The notes under the pieces: generated by a model | Told to the model about the DNA's origin: nothing | Seen by the model: only the letters and a program-made list of their open reading frames with translations | The model's database searches: none | From: Thamnidium elegans | Lineage: Eukaryota > Mucoromycota > Mucoromycetes > Mucorales > Mucoraceae | NCBI GenBank assembly: GCA_025201345.1 | Contig: JAIXMG010000001.1 | Span: 434,001 to 498,000, forward strand | Length of the DNA stretch: 64,000 bases | Direction of reading: 5' to 3' | In this document: piece by piece, positions 1-12,460 of the stretch | Position numbering within the stretch: the stretch's first letter is position 1 | How the letters are laid out: every line of letters starts with the position of its first letter | Position numbers and translations under genes: made by a program

Positions 1-1
1 T

Positions 2-677
2 TTTAATACTGAATCCTTAAAAGCCTTATGTTTACCTCCCAATATCATTGAGTATACCATTTACAGTTCTAATGAGACAACTCACCCTGATGTATTTGAA
101 GCTGCATATAAACAGATTTACAGTTTTATGCAAGAAAAGAGTTTGAAGCAATTTATACATCAAGCAGTTCAAAATGTACGCTATGGTTATATTGTATTTC
201 AATATACTTGTGCTTGTATCAATTTGGCTTTTATACCCATGTTATTATTCAATTCTTTCTCAATGCACATGTCTCGTTGGAGTCGATTGTTTTTATTCTT
301 GTTTACCTTTAACTTCTTTTTGGGTTTCCTTTCAGGTCGCGCTGGATTCTGTATTTTACGAGGCTTATTTCATGTGAGACAGGTTCCTGCATACATGATC
401 TTTTTATCTGACCAAATGAAACAAAAAAAATCAAGTAGATCAAATCGTGTTGATCAACAAGACTTGGAGAGTAATCAAAAACCTATACATGGAAATTTGA
501 CAAAGATATTGGACTATCAAGTTATTAAGTTCCACAGAGTAAAGCTTTTTTTTTTCTTTTTCTACTTTTGAAATACTAATATATTCTTCTTTCTAGCAAA
601 TGGCGTTTCAAATCGTTTGTACTACGATTCTTATAGCAACTCTAGTCACTCTCATTGGAGTTGGTATCTCAAACTAG
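2..677 (+). CDS. RGS/Rax1-like multi-pass membrane protein, C-terminal part
   Basis: This is the 3' end of a gene that begins before the window. The reading frame is open from base 2, runs to 538, is spliced at a 58-nt GT...TAG intron (539-596), and ends with a stop at 675-677. The visible protein starts with a soluble stretch that reads like the end of an RGS fold (DVFEAAYKQIYSFMQ, then SLKQFIHQAVQN). It continues into two hydrophobic segments around residues 60-115 and a third at the very C-terminus, encoded by the second exon. An RGS-like domain followed by C-terminal membrane segments is the layout of yeast Rax1, which marks bud sites. That identification is inferred from layout; the membrane segments are seen directly. 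The N-terminus is missing, so the family remains tentative. Confidence 0.5.
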
Positions 678-856
678 CTATTTTATTTTATTTTTATTGA
701 TAATTTTCTAAATAAAGCCGATCTTATGATACATACCATGATGATCATCTATCTCCCTAAAAAAAGGAAAGCGCTGATTAAAAAAAGGAACATTTCTTAA
801 GGTACAGGTTTTTTTAAAAAAAAAAAGGCTCTCTTCCTTGCTTTATCTTTCACTTA

Positions 857-2645
857 ATGCTAACGTATAGACAAGATAGAGAAGAACAAGTACCTCTAAT
901 CACCAGCCGTAAAGATAACTGGAGATGGCTAGTTTTATTTGCCTTTTCAGTTTTTTCTTTTTCTAACTCACTAATGTTTGTAAAAATCTTATTCATTATT
1001 TGACATGTTCTCATTGAAAAACAAAAAAAAAACAAAAAAGACCAAAAACTAATTAAATCGTTAGGTGGATCACTTTTGCACCTTGTTTATATATATTTGC
1101 TCAATATTATTTTGGAACTTCAGACACAACTACAACAAATGCCATCAACTCATTGTCATCGATTTATATGATCGTTTACCCTTTTGCCATTCAGTTTACT
1201 TTTAAATATTTTGAAGACATTAGTTCGGCTGGATGTCGTCTTTATCCTCCAGGAAACGGCCTTCGAAGAGGCATTATGATTGGGGCTGTTTTAAATGCTA
1301 TTTCTGGTGGTATACGTTGGTTTGGTGCCACACCTTCCCTCAATGGCTTTATTATACTGTTTTTAGGGCAGACCATTGCTGCTGTTGGTAAGATTGTATT
1401 ATAGTTTTTTTTGTGCAGTGTTTTAATTTTCTTTATAGCTCAAGTATTTATGTTATCTATACCCCCTCGATTAGCGGTTGCTTGGTTTCCAGAAACCGAA
1501 ATTAATCTAGCTACTTCGGTTGCAGTATCTGCAAATACATTAGGTGTTGCAGCTGGATGTGCTTTAACACCACTTATGATTAAACATTCAACTAGGGAGA
1601 CTGATATACCAGAGTTACTATTTATGCAGGTAAAACATAAGAGATAACCTACATCATATATAGAAGAAAAGGTGAAAATAATTAATGATCGTATTTTTTA
1701 AAAAAAAAACCTTAATTTATAGTTTATTATGTGTTTGATTGTGCTTGCTTTAATTTGGTTCGCCTTTCAAAAACCACCACCTTATTGGCGAAAGTAAATT
1801 CTGATTGTTACACCATCTTTTATTATCAAATCTCTAAACACTTTTTTTTTATTTTAGCATGATCAATGAGTTCAATTCGGCTGACCAATCTTCTCAGCTG
1901 TGGAAACAAAAACGCTTTTTATGTATGTTGGGGTCTTATACTATTATCATGGGAGCTCAATGTGCCATCATTACTTTACTTGCTCAAATTCTTATTCCTC
2001 CTTTTAACCAACTTATTGGTGAAAAACACATTGGCTTATTAGGCGCTGGTATGTTATTTGTAGGTTTTCCTGCTAGCATATCCGTAGGATTTTACTTAGA
2101 TAAAACTTTAAATTATCGTAAAGTCTGTACGGTACTATCTATATTTACTGCTCTAAGTGTTTTGGGAATGTATATATCAACCGAAATACGATTTCTTCAT
2201 GGCGTCATTATATCCTGGTAAGTCTTCCCCCCCCCCTTTCTCCCATGTATTATACAAGTTGTCTTGACCTTATTTTTAGTGTTTGCTTTGGGATATCATC
2301 ATGCGGTAAATTGACCTCAAACTCACGTTTTACCATTACGTTACTAAGATCGTGTTTCACCCCCTTTTTTTATTAGCTATTGCGCCGGTATTCTTTCAAT
2401 TTGCAAGTGAATTATTTTATCCAGTCAGTGAGATTATACCCACAGGTTATTTATTTACATTTGGAAATATTGGCGGTGTATTTTTTGTAGCCGTAATGGG
2501 TTGGAACGAAAAGATGTCGGATAAGTTTCCAATGCGTTTACCCATGCTTTGTTTGACTATTACCATGTTTTTAAGTATTTACTTTATAAGCGGCGTTAAA
2601 GGTACCTTGAAACGTACTTCGCACCAGCAATTGCATCTTCCTTAA
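857..2645 (+). CDS. FLVCR-type major facilitator superfamily transporter
   Basis: Seven exons give about 452 residues: 857-975, 1065-1387, 1439-1629, 1723-1793, 1858-2217, 2280-2305 and 2377-2645. All six junctions keep phase. The ATG at 857 is chosen because it opens a short charged N-terminus leading into the first membrane helix (RWLVLFAFSVFSFSNSLM), which joins WITFAP across intron 1, a hallmark of the FLVCR family. Later landmarks are the Pro-rich inter-domain stretch KPPPYWR and the second-half segment ending FYPVSEIIPTGY. Animal FLVCR proteins export heme or move choline and ethanolamine; the substrate of fungal members is not settled, so it should be called a solute transporter of the plasma or an internal membrane. 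One exon is only 26 nt. Intron 5 contains a 10-C run (2227-2236). The extreme C-terminus is short and poorly conserved. Confidence 0.8.
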
Positions 2646-3614
2646 AAATGAGGAAATATATGTATATATTTACGTAGACAATAGAATTTTAAATACCAAT
2701 TAAAGAAAATGATTTTTTGTCTTTTTTTGTCTTTTTTTTTTTTTTTTTTTTGCAAAGTTCTTCTGTATGCATACATATTGAGCTTGGATTGACTGTTGTA
2801 AAGTAGTGTTCCAAGTACTTAAGAAATAATGCGGTTTTATAAGTATTGCAGTTAGAAAGTAAATAGTTTAGGAATGCTTACCAAAATATATAACATGTAT
2901 ATACTGTTCTGAACAACATTCTGTTTTCTATAAGTAAAAAGAAAAGTATAAATGTATATCTTTTTTGTCGGTTATATAGTCAACTTAAAGCTAATGTATA
3001 CGATATAACCGTGTGAGATTAATGATGATGCTTTTTGTCAAAGGATTTAAAAAGTAATAATACTACCAATAAAAAAAGAAGGTGGTCTCGACTCAAACAA
3101 ACGCAGCTGTTATATTGATAGCTGACACCATTTTGTTTTCGTCAAGAAAAGGAAGGTATACATGTTGTCTGCAGGATAAAAATGACGATTCATTGTATTG
3201 AGCCTTTTTTTTTTGTGTTACTATGTACATGAGATGACAGGTCAATGTAACTCTTTATTAGGAGGGGATCTACATACAGACAATGGCTCTAGTATTGCAA
3301 TTGACATCCTACTGCACGCCTTTCAAGATATGCGTTTTAAAATCTATAATATAAATTGATAGTTTTTATTAATGTTGATGGTGATACTCGAATCCAAAAA
3401 CGTGATAAAAATCTTTCTTATACAGAAAAAATATTCCTTCCAATGAAAAGCTTAAATCTGTAACATGCTCAACAAAAAGACACACAAAATCAATTCGGTG
3501 ATACCATAGGCCCGGTGTGACCGTACTACTTTTTTTTTTTTCGCTATATTTTAGCTTGCTCTATTCTTCTTTTTTTTCTTTCTTCCTTTTTATTACTTTT
3601 TACTTGCTATAAAA
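2646..3614. other. Gene-free spacer between two plus-strand genes
   Basis: I see no convincing coding sequence in either strand. The stretch is AT-rich, with T-runs near 2732-2750 and 3531-3541 that look like 3' flank and promoter T-tracts. The 5' flank of the next gene is pyrimidine-rich for about 80 nt before its ATG. Confidence 0.6.
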
Positions 3615-4537
3615 ATGGTAGATATTGCAAATCTTTTGGTTGTAACAGCTGGTTTATGTGTAAATCTTTATGGTTTACATACTGTTATCTATGGTATCCC
3701 CTTACCAGGTTATGGTGGTCAGTTCCAGGTAAAATAATTCAATTATTCTAGTCAAATGGCAAGTGCACTCATTCTTTTTTTTTTATTGTATCTAGTATTT
3801 GACTATCATTGGTCTTACCATCGCTACAACCTCTTTAGTAGTTCGTATCATTAATTTATTGACCGGTTTCTTGAAACGTAAGTAATAGGGAGAAAAGGGC
3901 TTAGTACGCGAAAGTTTAAAAACGCTGACGTTTTACTATTTACAGCTGTATATGAAACTTTGTCCGCCATTGCCACACCTGTAAGTTTAAAAAGAAAAAA
4001 AAAAAAAAAAAAAAAAACCTGACAAGTTTTAATAGGTTGAAGGATTAATTAGTATTTTATACTGGCCCATCGTTTTGTATGACAGAACTTTGTTGTTACC
4101 CGAAGGACTTGAATATGACTTGCCTTTGATTTTGGACCTCAGTATTCACTTAATTCCTACAATTGTTTGTTGGATTGATTTATTGGTTTATAACAAGGAT
4201 TTTAAGAGATCCCCTACTCATATTTTAGCCATCTATATCTTTGGTTTATCATACTTTTACTGGGCAAACTTGTGTTTCGAAAACAATGGTTATTGGGTCT
4301 ATCCTTTGTTAGGTAAATTTGGTGATATGCAAAGAGCTTTCTTCTTTTTGTTCTGTTCTTGGGGAGGTGCTCTTATTTATAAAGCTAGTAAGTCAATTGC
4401 AGTGTGTGTTACGCGTGTTGAATTAGAGCTAACAATTTTTTTATTTTTATTTCTATTCAATAGTTCTCAAAGCCCATTCTTTAATACACGTACCTACAGA
4501 AGTGAAGCAAAAGCAAGAAATGAAGAAGACACAATAA
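3615..4537 (+). CDS. FAR-17a/AIG1-like multi-pass membrane protein
   Basis: Five exons (3615-3728, 3796-3877, 3946-3980, 4036-4387, 4464-4537) encode about 218 residues. All introns are GT...AG and phase-consistent. The protein has about six hydrophobic segments and the family's typical blocks, including YWPIVLYDRTLLLP after the third intron, the HLIPTIVCWIDLL segment with its conserved His, and YWANLCFENNGYWVYPLLG. Human AIG1 and ADTRP of this family are threonine hydrolases that act on branched fatty-acid esters; the His here and a Thr-containing earlier helix would fit, but the fungal activity is inferred only from the family. The C-terminus is short, basic and lysine-rich (KQKQEMKKTQ), as in an ER-retained protein. 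It is convergent with the minus-strand mannosyltransferase gene 300 bp downstream. Confidence 0.85.
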
Positions 4538-4837
4538 AATGATATCCCACTATTGGCTTATTTAAAAATGGATAGATAAAAAGAAAAGCTAATTGTAAAA
4601 ATAATAATAATAGTGATAATAATAAATTATAATACATAAACATTGATTCATTTCTGTCTGAATATGTCTTTAGTTTAGTGGCTAACAGTACCTTATTCGA
4701 AATAAAAGAAAGAAAGAGATGGCGTACAAATAAATAAGTACATATTTTATAATGCTATCATGTACAGTTAGACAATTGTGCAGTTTAATGCTATGCAGGG
4801 AGGGGTATATTTATACATAAAAGGTTAGGATTATATA

Positions 4838-5991
4838 TTAATGATTTTGTACGTGGTAAATAATGTACCCGGGTAGACCGTAGACGGAGAATCCCATTGA
4901 TTTAGCTATTTTAGCGAAACCTTCAGTTTCAACTTGATGCTGATAAGTGAATGGAGGAAAGATAGCGCCTTCTCTATGAACGTGTGCTTTAACAAGAGTA
5001 AATGTTGCGCCTACACCATCTAAAGGAACTTTATAATTCAAACCAACCTCGGTTGGCATGTCTACCATCTAATTTAAAAATGAATTAATATACATATATA
5101 TATAAAAAGATAATAATAACTATTTTACCAGGTAACGATAAGTTGGAAACTCGTAATAACCTTCCAATAAGACAAAGTCAGGATCTAAATTCTGTTGTAT
5201 TTTCCAAGACTGATCAGTTTCTTGCCAATTATTTTTATCATAAGCCCAAAATTCATTATCATCACGGTTTAATAAACAATTCGGTACAATAACATCTACA
5301 TTAGCACGCATTAAATCATGAAATATAGTTTTAGGGTATTCAACTACATCAACATCAATCCAAGCAACCCAACTAATATCAGGGGTTAAAGCAGCAGATA
5401 ATAACCAATTACGAGATCTTGCCATAATACTTCTTCTTAAAGGTTGCATTTCATACTTGTGTCTTTCCGTATTTTGTAAATTAAATTCAAAATCCTTTTT
5501 AAAAATCCGTATAGAATCGAATCTTGGTGAACTGGACCAAGTAGACCGAGATTGAATTCGGTTCACATGAAATTCTAAAGAGGCGATTGTATCGTCGGAA
5601 GAATCCGAAACTAGGAAAGCCAATGAGATTAAATGATTTGGGTAAGTAGTTCTATCTAATAATTCGAAATAGCGATCAAGATAAGGTTCAGCGTCTTTTA
5701 ATGGTGTTAATACTAGAATTCTTTCCTTATTTTGTTGTGCTGAACTACCAGATGAAGTAATCAAATTGAAATTTATAAACTTGTTGTTGTTGTTACTAAT
5801 TTTGTTGTCTAAATTAAGTGATAAAATTCTATCTAAAATACTAGTTTTATTGCATAGTTTTTGTCTTTGCTCAAGAACAACTGATCCTGAATAAATGTTG
5901 GAAAGATAAATATAAATATAAATACAAGGATTGTGCAAAGTACAAGCACCCTTTTTGATGTTTTAGAATTTATTATAAAAGAAAGGGACAT
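4838..5991 (-). CDS. GT62 alpha-1,6-mannosyltransferase (Mnn9/Anp1/Van1 family)
   Basis: The catalytic part is read from about 5840 down to 5129 and from 5068 to the stop at 4838, joined over a 60-nt intron (5069-5128) that restores PTYRYLMVDMP. It carries ERILVLTPLKDAEPYLDRY, the acceptor-site segment MARSRNWLL, and the metal-binding DxD in WIDVDVVEYP, all typical of Golgi mannan polymerase subunits that extend N-glycan outer chains. In another frame, an ATG at 5991 opens a short basic N-terminus followed by a single strongly hydrophobic stretch (VLVLCTILVFIFIFIFP), exactly what a type II Golgi anchor should look like. Joining the two needs a frame change. A 41-nt GT...AG intron at 5841-5881 would do it; an indel is the alternative. 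A poly-Asn/Lys linker follows. I cannot tell which of the three paralogues this is. Confidence 0.82.
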
Positions 5992-6382
5992 TTAATGTAT
6001 TAAAAAAAGAGGAAAAAAAAAAAAAAAAAAAAAAAAGTTATATAACGTATTAAAAAAAAGGGGGGGGGGTACGGTCGTAAAAAGGATCTTTAAGGGCAAG
6101 TTTATATAGGAGAAAGAGAGAGAGAGAGAGGGGGGGACGTTTGTTTATTTAAAGTGAATGTGTTTGTATCAGGGGATTTTTTTTTATATGGATAATATAT
6201 ACATAACATACAAATATTATTTTTTTGTTTTGTTTCTGTTTTTTGTTAGTTTTGTTCATATATCAGAATGTAAGAGAATAGAGAAGAGGGAGGAGGGGGA
6301 TAAAGTGACAAGAAGTATTAGCTTTTTTTGGTGCGCGTGTGTGTGTGTTTTTTTACATAAGTGAAAGAAGTGGGTAATATGT
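5992..6382. other. Low-complexity spacer upstream of the mannosyltransferase gene
   Basis: It consists of A-runs (about 6014-6035), a 10-G run (6060-6069), an AG microsatellite followed by a G-run (about 6113-6136), and T/GT-rich sequence. I see no gene. On the coding strand of the mannosyltransferase gene the G-run reads as poly-C, about 70 nt upstream of its probable start. Confidence 0.6.
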
Positions 6383-7364
6383 TCATGAAGATAAAGAAGA
6401 AGACCTTGGGTTAAACCAACCTAATCTACTAAACACACTCCAGAGCGTGCTGGTTTTGTTTACATCAATTCGTACACATTTTTGTGCATCTGATTTTCTA
6501 AAAGCGATATGCAATTTATCGAATTCTTGGGCAGCTAAAACAAGAGAGCGTCTACATTTAAGGTATTGTTCTGGTGTAAGACGTAACGTAGAAGCGATAT
6601 TGACTTCACCTGGATGTAATAATTCGTAGTAAGGCATATGATCAATAGCTAATGGAGAACCTATGATGAAAGTATAAGTAGGGAATAATATACATATATA
6701 TATATTTTCTTCTAGAATGTTTTTTACCTTTCCAAACTACTCTGACAGAAGGAAGTTGATCAAATACACTCATATCTGGAATCCAATCAGAATCTTGAAA
6801 TGCTTCTTGATCAGTCATTGTAATGTCAACTTTATCGTATGCAGCAGCGGCGTCAGTTTTTGACTTTTTAACATGCCTTTCCGTGTTTAAAATAGAAGCA
6901 GTATTAAATACTGGCTGGCTTTGTGTCACTGAAGATTCCGTCATTTGTTCCTCCATATTGCTATTCCGTCTTTTCCTAGATAACTCAGAATTTCCATTTT
7001 TAGCTCCGATCAAGTCTTCAAATATATCCATTGTAAAGCTTCCTCTAGTGGAAGGTGAAGGAGATCTTTGAGGTGTTGATTTAGAGCGATTGGTAGGTGT
7101 AGCTAAATAAAAGTTTCCTTCTACAGCAAAAGGATCTCTAAATGTGATTGCATCTTTATCGGCTGTTGACATGGCTCTACTGTATCTACGTGCATTAGAT
7201 TTACGACGTAGATCAGTTGGAGGAGGCGTAGTATGATGACTTGACAAAGCGGCAGGAGGTAACTGTAACACTTGATCGTCTTCTTCTAATAAAGCACTAG
7301 AGTCCCTTAAAAATGTCTTTGGAGTCACGGGTGGAGAAATTGGAGTAGAAGTAGATGAAAGCAT
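6383..7364 (-). CDS. SWIRM-domain chromatin protein (Fun19/Laf1-like)
   Basis: The ATG at 7364 opens a Ser/Pro/Thr-rich disordered N-terminal region of about 210 residues with basic patches (SRKRRNSN, HVKKSK). The second exon, from 6661 to the stop at 6383, encodes a clear C-terminal SWIRM domain: YYELLHPGEVNIASTLRLTP, then CRRSLVLAAQEF, and WSVFSRLGWF at the end. Fungal single-SWIRM proteins of this kind (yeast Fun19 and YOR338w, fission-yeast Laf1/Laf2) associate with chromatin and, in fission yeast, with a Clr6 histone deacetylase complex. The junction is odd. The natural donor after VVWKG (intron from 6727) and the only good acceptor (TAG ending at 6662) leave the domain one nucleotide out of frame. 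An upstream donor after LPSVR keeps frame but loses the conserved VVWK. Domain identity is firm; the exact splice is not. Confidence 0.78.
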
Positions 7365-9652
7365 ATTTTATTTTCTTTAAAAAAAAAAGTAGTAAAAAAG
7401 AAAAGAGAAAAAAGTGATAAGAAAAAAAAGGGAAATAAATCTTTTTAATTCATATAGATTTATTACCAACTCTTGCTTTAACACTGCGCAATTTATTTTT
7501 GGATTCTTTTTTAGTGTGACTTGCTTTTATTCAGGCCGGGGCCTGATATTTTATTTCACCGCACGTGGGATCGTCATATCAATCTTTCATTAAAATAGAA
7601 GAGTTGTCGATCCAAAAAAAAATTAGTGCGTAGTACAGTAATCACTCTTTGTATTTCAGTTTATTACATATCAAATTACACAGGGAATACAATTACGTAC
7701 TATTACATATTAAATTTTATCGTCTTTTATGGAGGGGGGGATCAGTAAAATAAATAAATAATTGAAAGTAGGGAACATTTCTTGTTTCAAATTAAGTATG
7801 AAAAGCCTTATTTTATTAAACTAGGCCATTTACAGTAAAAAAAAAGATATAGACTCTTTTTAATTTGAGTTACGTTACGAAATAATTGAAGATCTCTTAC
7901 AGATAAACTGATTGGCTTTATTCTTATTTTAGTCATCCGCTCATCCGTATGTCGTCTTGGCAATAAGGGTATATGGCATCATCATCATCTCTCTCTTTCT
8001 CTCTTTCTTTTCTGTTTAAATAACCGCCCATTGGCACTGTTTTCATCGGTATTTTTAGTGCAAGCATAAATGTATATATAAAGAAAACCCCTCCGCGGGT
8101 AAAAGGGACACACATACAATATCAAATATGCATACAATTACATATAGAGATCAATATTTTCCAGCAGCAGGCTACTTTTTTTTTTTAGTACTCAAAAAGA
8201 ATAGTTATTGTTAGTTCAATTAATTAATCAAATATTTGCATATATTAGATGAGCTCGTTCGTTGCAATTGTTGAACAATTAGGGATCTTTTGTGTAAATT
8301 TAAAGGCAAAGTCTATTTAAAATAGTGAAATACGGCAAAATATTACTCACCAACTTGCTAACGCAAATAGTATATTTGTTATGTAAATGGGGGGAGGTCA
8401 CCGGTCAACAAAACCTCTTTGTATCATCCCATCAGCCACGCAACTGGAACCAATGGATAGCATAATGAAAGATGTTGTCAAAGCATAACTACCGTTTCTA
8501 GTACCTTTTTTTTTTCTCCGTAATGTAATGTAAATTAATATAATTTCAGCATTTTGAATTTTTGGTACACAGTTGCTACGTATTTAGAAAATTTCCCTCT
8601 TTTGGCTTAGCCCTGAATCACTGAAAGACCTTTTTCTCTGTTCTCTTTTCTTTCTCTCAGTGGTTTTAGAAGCAAAAAAAAAAGTCTCTGTTGGAAACCC
8701 CGCTTTAAAAAAAAAATGAATATGATATCATTTTTTACTTGCAAATAAAATAAATAAATTTAAATGAGTGAATCCATTGCAATTCCCTTTTTATAATGTC
8801 TGAGTCGCTGTCAAAATTGCTTAATCTATGTCCTCTCTTTCTTATTTTTGTCTGTGCACAACATGTATAAAAAAAAAAAAGTTGTTTTCTTTTACCGAAA
8901 ATAGCTGCATCTTATTCCATTTATAGTATAGGAAAATAATAAAAAGGATCATCATACTGACTAAAAAAAAAAAGGTTCCCTGGTCAACCTTTTATGAAAG
9001 AAGGCAAGTTTGTCTTATTACGTACTGCCGAGACGTTTCATTTTTAAAGTTTAATTATGGCAACAACAAAAAAGTTTATTTTAATCATACGAGTACCCGT
9101 AATAATAATGTGATGCAAACAGAAGTAAAAATTTAGGCTTATTTTTCTTACTAAAGTTTCGCCCTGAAGATCACCTTCGGCAGAAAAATACAGAAAAAAT
9201 TTAATTTTCTCACCTAAAGAAAATATATCTGCCGTTTCAATTATAACACAAGTTACTCTGATAGTGAAAGAAAGCACGCCAAGCAATTGATATTATTGGT
9301 CTATGTTTATTACGTTGGCTATGTTTTACCACATCATTTTATTCGAGCTCCCCGCATCACCTATACCTGTTTGTTCGAGACCTCATTTTTCCAATAATTT
9401 CCCGTTTTGTTTCCTTTTTCGGATTTAGAAATTACATGTTTTTAACATTTCTCTCGTTTATCGTATCCCTATTCTACATATATTGCAAAATATTATCCAT
9501 GCAATTGACGCCACATATTTACAATTGCTTGCATGTGTAACATATATCATTATAGCCATTATACCCGTTTAACCCTTCCATTGCAGCTTCTCGTCTATTT
9601 TATTAAGATAGTAATTCGTGAGCTTATCAAAAGGTGCACAGAAAAACTGGGC

Positions 9653-9685
<33 letters not shown>

Positions 9686-11977
9686 GTTTTAGATACGAAA
9701 AAAAAAAAACGATTACTGTGCATTAAAGAGTATAGAGACGAACGGGTTTCTCTTCATTGGATGCATATTCCATAGTCTTTCTTTTGATACGGAAAATAGG
9801 ATACAATCTTTCTCTTATGGGACTGCGCCCCCTTTTCTTTCTAAAATAGGAAGTAGCAGTAGCAAAATTAAACTTGTATTCTTTTTTGACATGCTATTAA
9901 ATAACAAATAAACATTTTTTATTTCGATTCTGTGTAATCTAATTCAAATTTTAGTTTTTAAACATATCACTGTTAAAGTTTACATTTAATGGGTACACCG
10001 ATAATAAAGACAGTAGCTGACTTTTTTTTTTCAGGCCCTATGATATCTTATGCGTTATTTTCGCTTACCATTGGTTTAATCGAGTAAACTGATAAGATGT
10101 TTATTACCCTATCACCGCAAAGGAACGGGAAATGGATTTTAGTGTGACAAATGTTTGTTTTTTTAAGCCTGTTTTCATTAATATAAGTAATTTCTTATTT
10201 AGTTTTAGTTTATGGGAACCGTCTCTAGGTAGATTATTAGGGTGTATCTCTTTTGTTCCGTTGAAATAGTACTGAGATTCAATACAAAGTTGTGCTTTTT
10301 TTTTTTCCTTTGCATCGTCTATTTTTAATACAAAGCACGGCAATTGATTTTCTTTTTTAGAGCAAAAAGTTTTCTTTTTATAGCAAAAAAAAGTTTTATT
10401 ACTTTCAGTCTTTCTTTTTCTTATCTGATTTATGGTTTCTATAGTAATGGTTTTGGGGGCTACAAAACTGAGTTAGAAACGAGCGTGAGATCAATTGAGA
10501 AAATTTACCTTTGTGAACCACTCGCACAAACAATCAGGGCATATATTCACATTAAAAAAATAAAATAAAAAAAAGAAATTGCAAAAGTAAATACAATAAA
10601 AAACAAGTCTTGGTACCAAGTAGATTGTAATTCTAATCACATGAGATAATCAGTTGAAAATCAGCATATCAAAAAATACAGTACTTCTTTTTTTGTCTCA
10701 AATGTACTCGCACTAAAAAAAAAAAAAAAAAAAGATGTAATTTATTTACGATTTTTCGTTTAATCTCCCGCTCTACAATACCAATTGTAATTCCTAATAC
10801 AAAACACGTTATTTATTCTCATTGATACCATCTAGTGCTCAAAAAGAAGTACAAGAAGATTGAAAGCGTCAAAGGAAACTACACGTTACACCGGCTTCAA
10901 AAACTAGAAACTATATAAAAATTTTAAATCATAATATACTAAAGCAGGAGAGAAATGCCAAATATAGAGGTAAGAGGATACGTAGGAACAAAATCTTTTA
11001 TTGATATTATCTGATTAAATACTTATCCGGCATCGGTTATAAGTTAAGGCTTACCAATTGGTGCTTATCTGCTCTAACTGTAGATAACAGGCTCTAATTC
11101 TAACTTACCTATCCCATATAATCCAATCGCACTTATTTTGTAGCGGCTCCTATTTAAGAAATGGGCTGATACTTCGCTATTCTCATAAAGAATAGAAGGT
11201 CTATTTTTCTCTCCTTACGTGCCACAGCCTAAAAGCTGGGTTCAGTAGGTTGATGAATTAAACCACAAAGTAACGCGTATCGATTTAACACACCGAACGT
11301 ACCCTTTTTTTTTTTTTTAGTGGTATGCAAAAAAGTAGTTCAATATGTACGATTACAAACGCGTTTTTTTTCTTTTCTCAATTCAGCTAGAACACATTTA
11401 ACCTGTTTGAGGAATTGTATACTGCTAATAAACCAGTATTTTAAACCATCGAGTATTATAATTTATATTTTGTAAATATGTAAAAGTAACTTAAAAGACC
11501 GTCAAAGTATGGCTTTATTTAAATCGCATTTTATGGCAATACCAAAAGAGTGGTTCCTTATTACAAAGTTAAAAGAAAGAAAGAGAGATAAGCTTTCAAT
11601 GCTTATTAGAAGATATAACATTCTAAACAGTTCAAATTCTATGTATATACTTATTTTATTGCATACTTGAAAAAATGGGAAATATGGTTTGCATATATTT
11701 AATGTAATACGAACAACGGGGTGATAGACTACTACATTTATATGTAGCTTACATCACACAATTTCATTTGCTTACGTATATAAAACAATACCAACAGACA
11801 CCATATACACGCTAAAATTAAGTCGAGAATATAATAAGTGGAGCATTTTATTTATTTTTTCAGGTACAAAACTTAGTCTTGGGGTTGGGGGGGGGATAAG
11901 GAAAAAAAAAAAAATTAAATTTTTTTATATTTTTTTTTCCGTCCTCCTTTCATTATAATTATTTAGAAAAAAATATC
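7365..11977. other. 4.6-kb gene-poor region
   Basis: I find no gene I can support on either strand. Open frames here are short and biased by A/T homopolymers. A few short stretches read like amino-acid sequence (for example plus strand about 8398-8466, and minus strand about 9140-9290 and 10104-10343), but none shows a recognisable domain or a chain of spliceable exons. G-runs occur at 7734-7740 and 11887-11895, and T-runs near 9657-9684. An E-box-like CACGTG lies at 7563-7568. The last 200 bp are presumably the promoter and leader of the dynamin gene. Confidence 0.55.
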
Positions 11978-12409
11978 ATGTCTGAAAGTACAATTGCCTT
12001 GATCAACAAAATCCAAGATGCGTTTACGACAATTGGAGGTAACGAAAGTTTAGATCTGCCTCAGATTATCACAGTGGGTGAACAAAGTTCGGGAAAATCT
12101 TCAGTATTAGAGCACATTGTTCAGCGCGATTTTTTACCTCGAGGTAGTGGTATTGTTACACGTCGCCCTTTAGTCTTACAACTAGTGACGATTCGTAACA
12201 ACCCTGACGCATACGATTATGCAGAGTTTTTACATGTTCCCCATCAAAAATTTTACGATTTCTCTGAAGTGAGAGCTGAAATTGCAAACGAAACTGATCG
12301 TGTTGCTGGAACTAATAAGGGTATTTCAAGAACTCCTATTCACTTGAAGATTTATTCAAAAAATGTTCTCAATTTAACTATTATTGATTTACCGGGTTTG
12401 ACAAAGGTA

Positions 12410-12460
<51 letters not shown>

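Noticed and set aside
9044..9286. 80-codon minus-strand frame
   Set aside because: A short stretch looks protein-like, but there is no domain, no start context and no neighbouring exon.
9360..9395. TTCGAGAC, resembling a tRNA T-loop
   Set aside because: No matching T-stem, acceptor stem or A-box upstream, so no tRNA.
10104..10343. 79-codon minus-strand frame in the gene-poor region
   Set aside because: Lysine-rich without recognisable motif or splice partners; expected by chance in AT-rich DNA.
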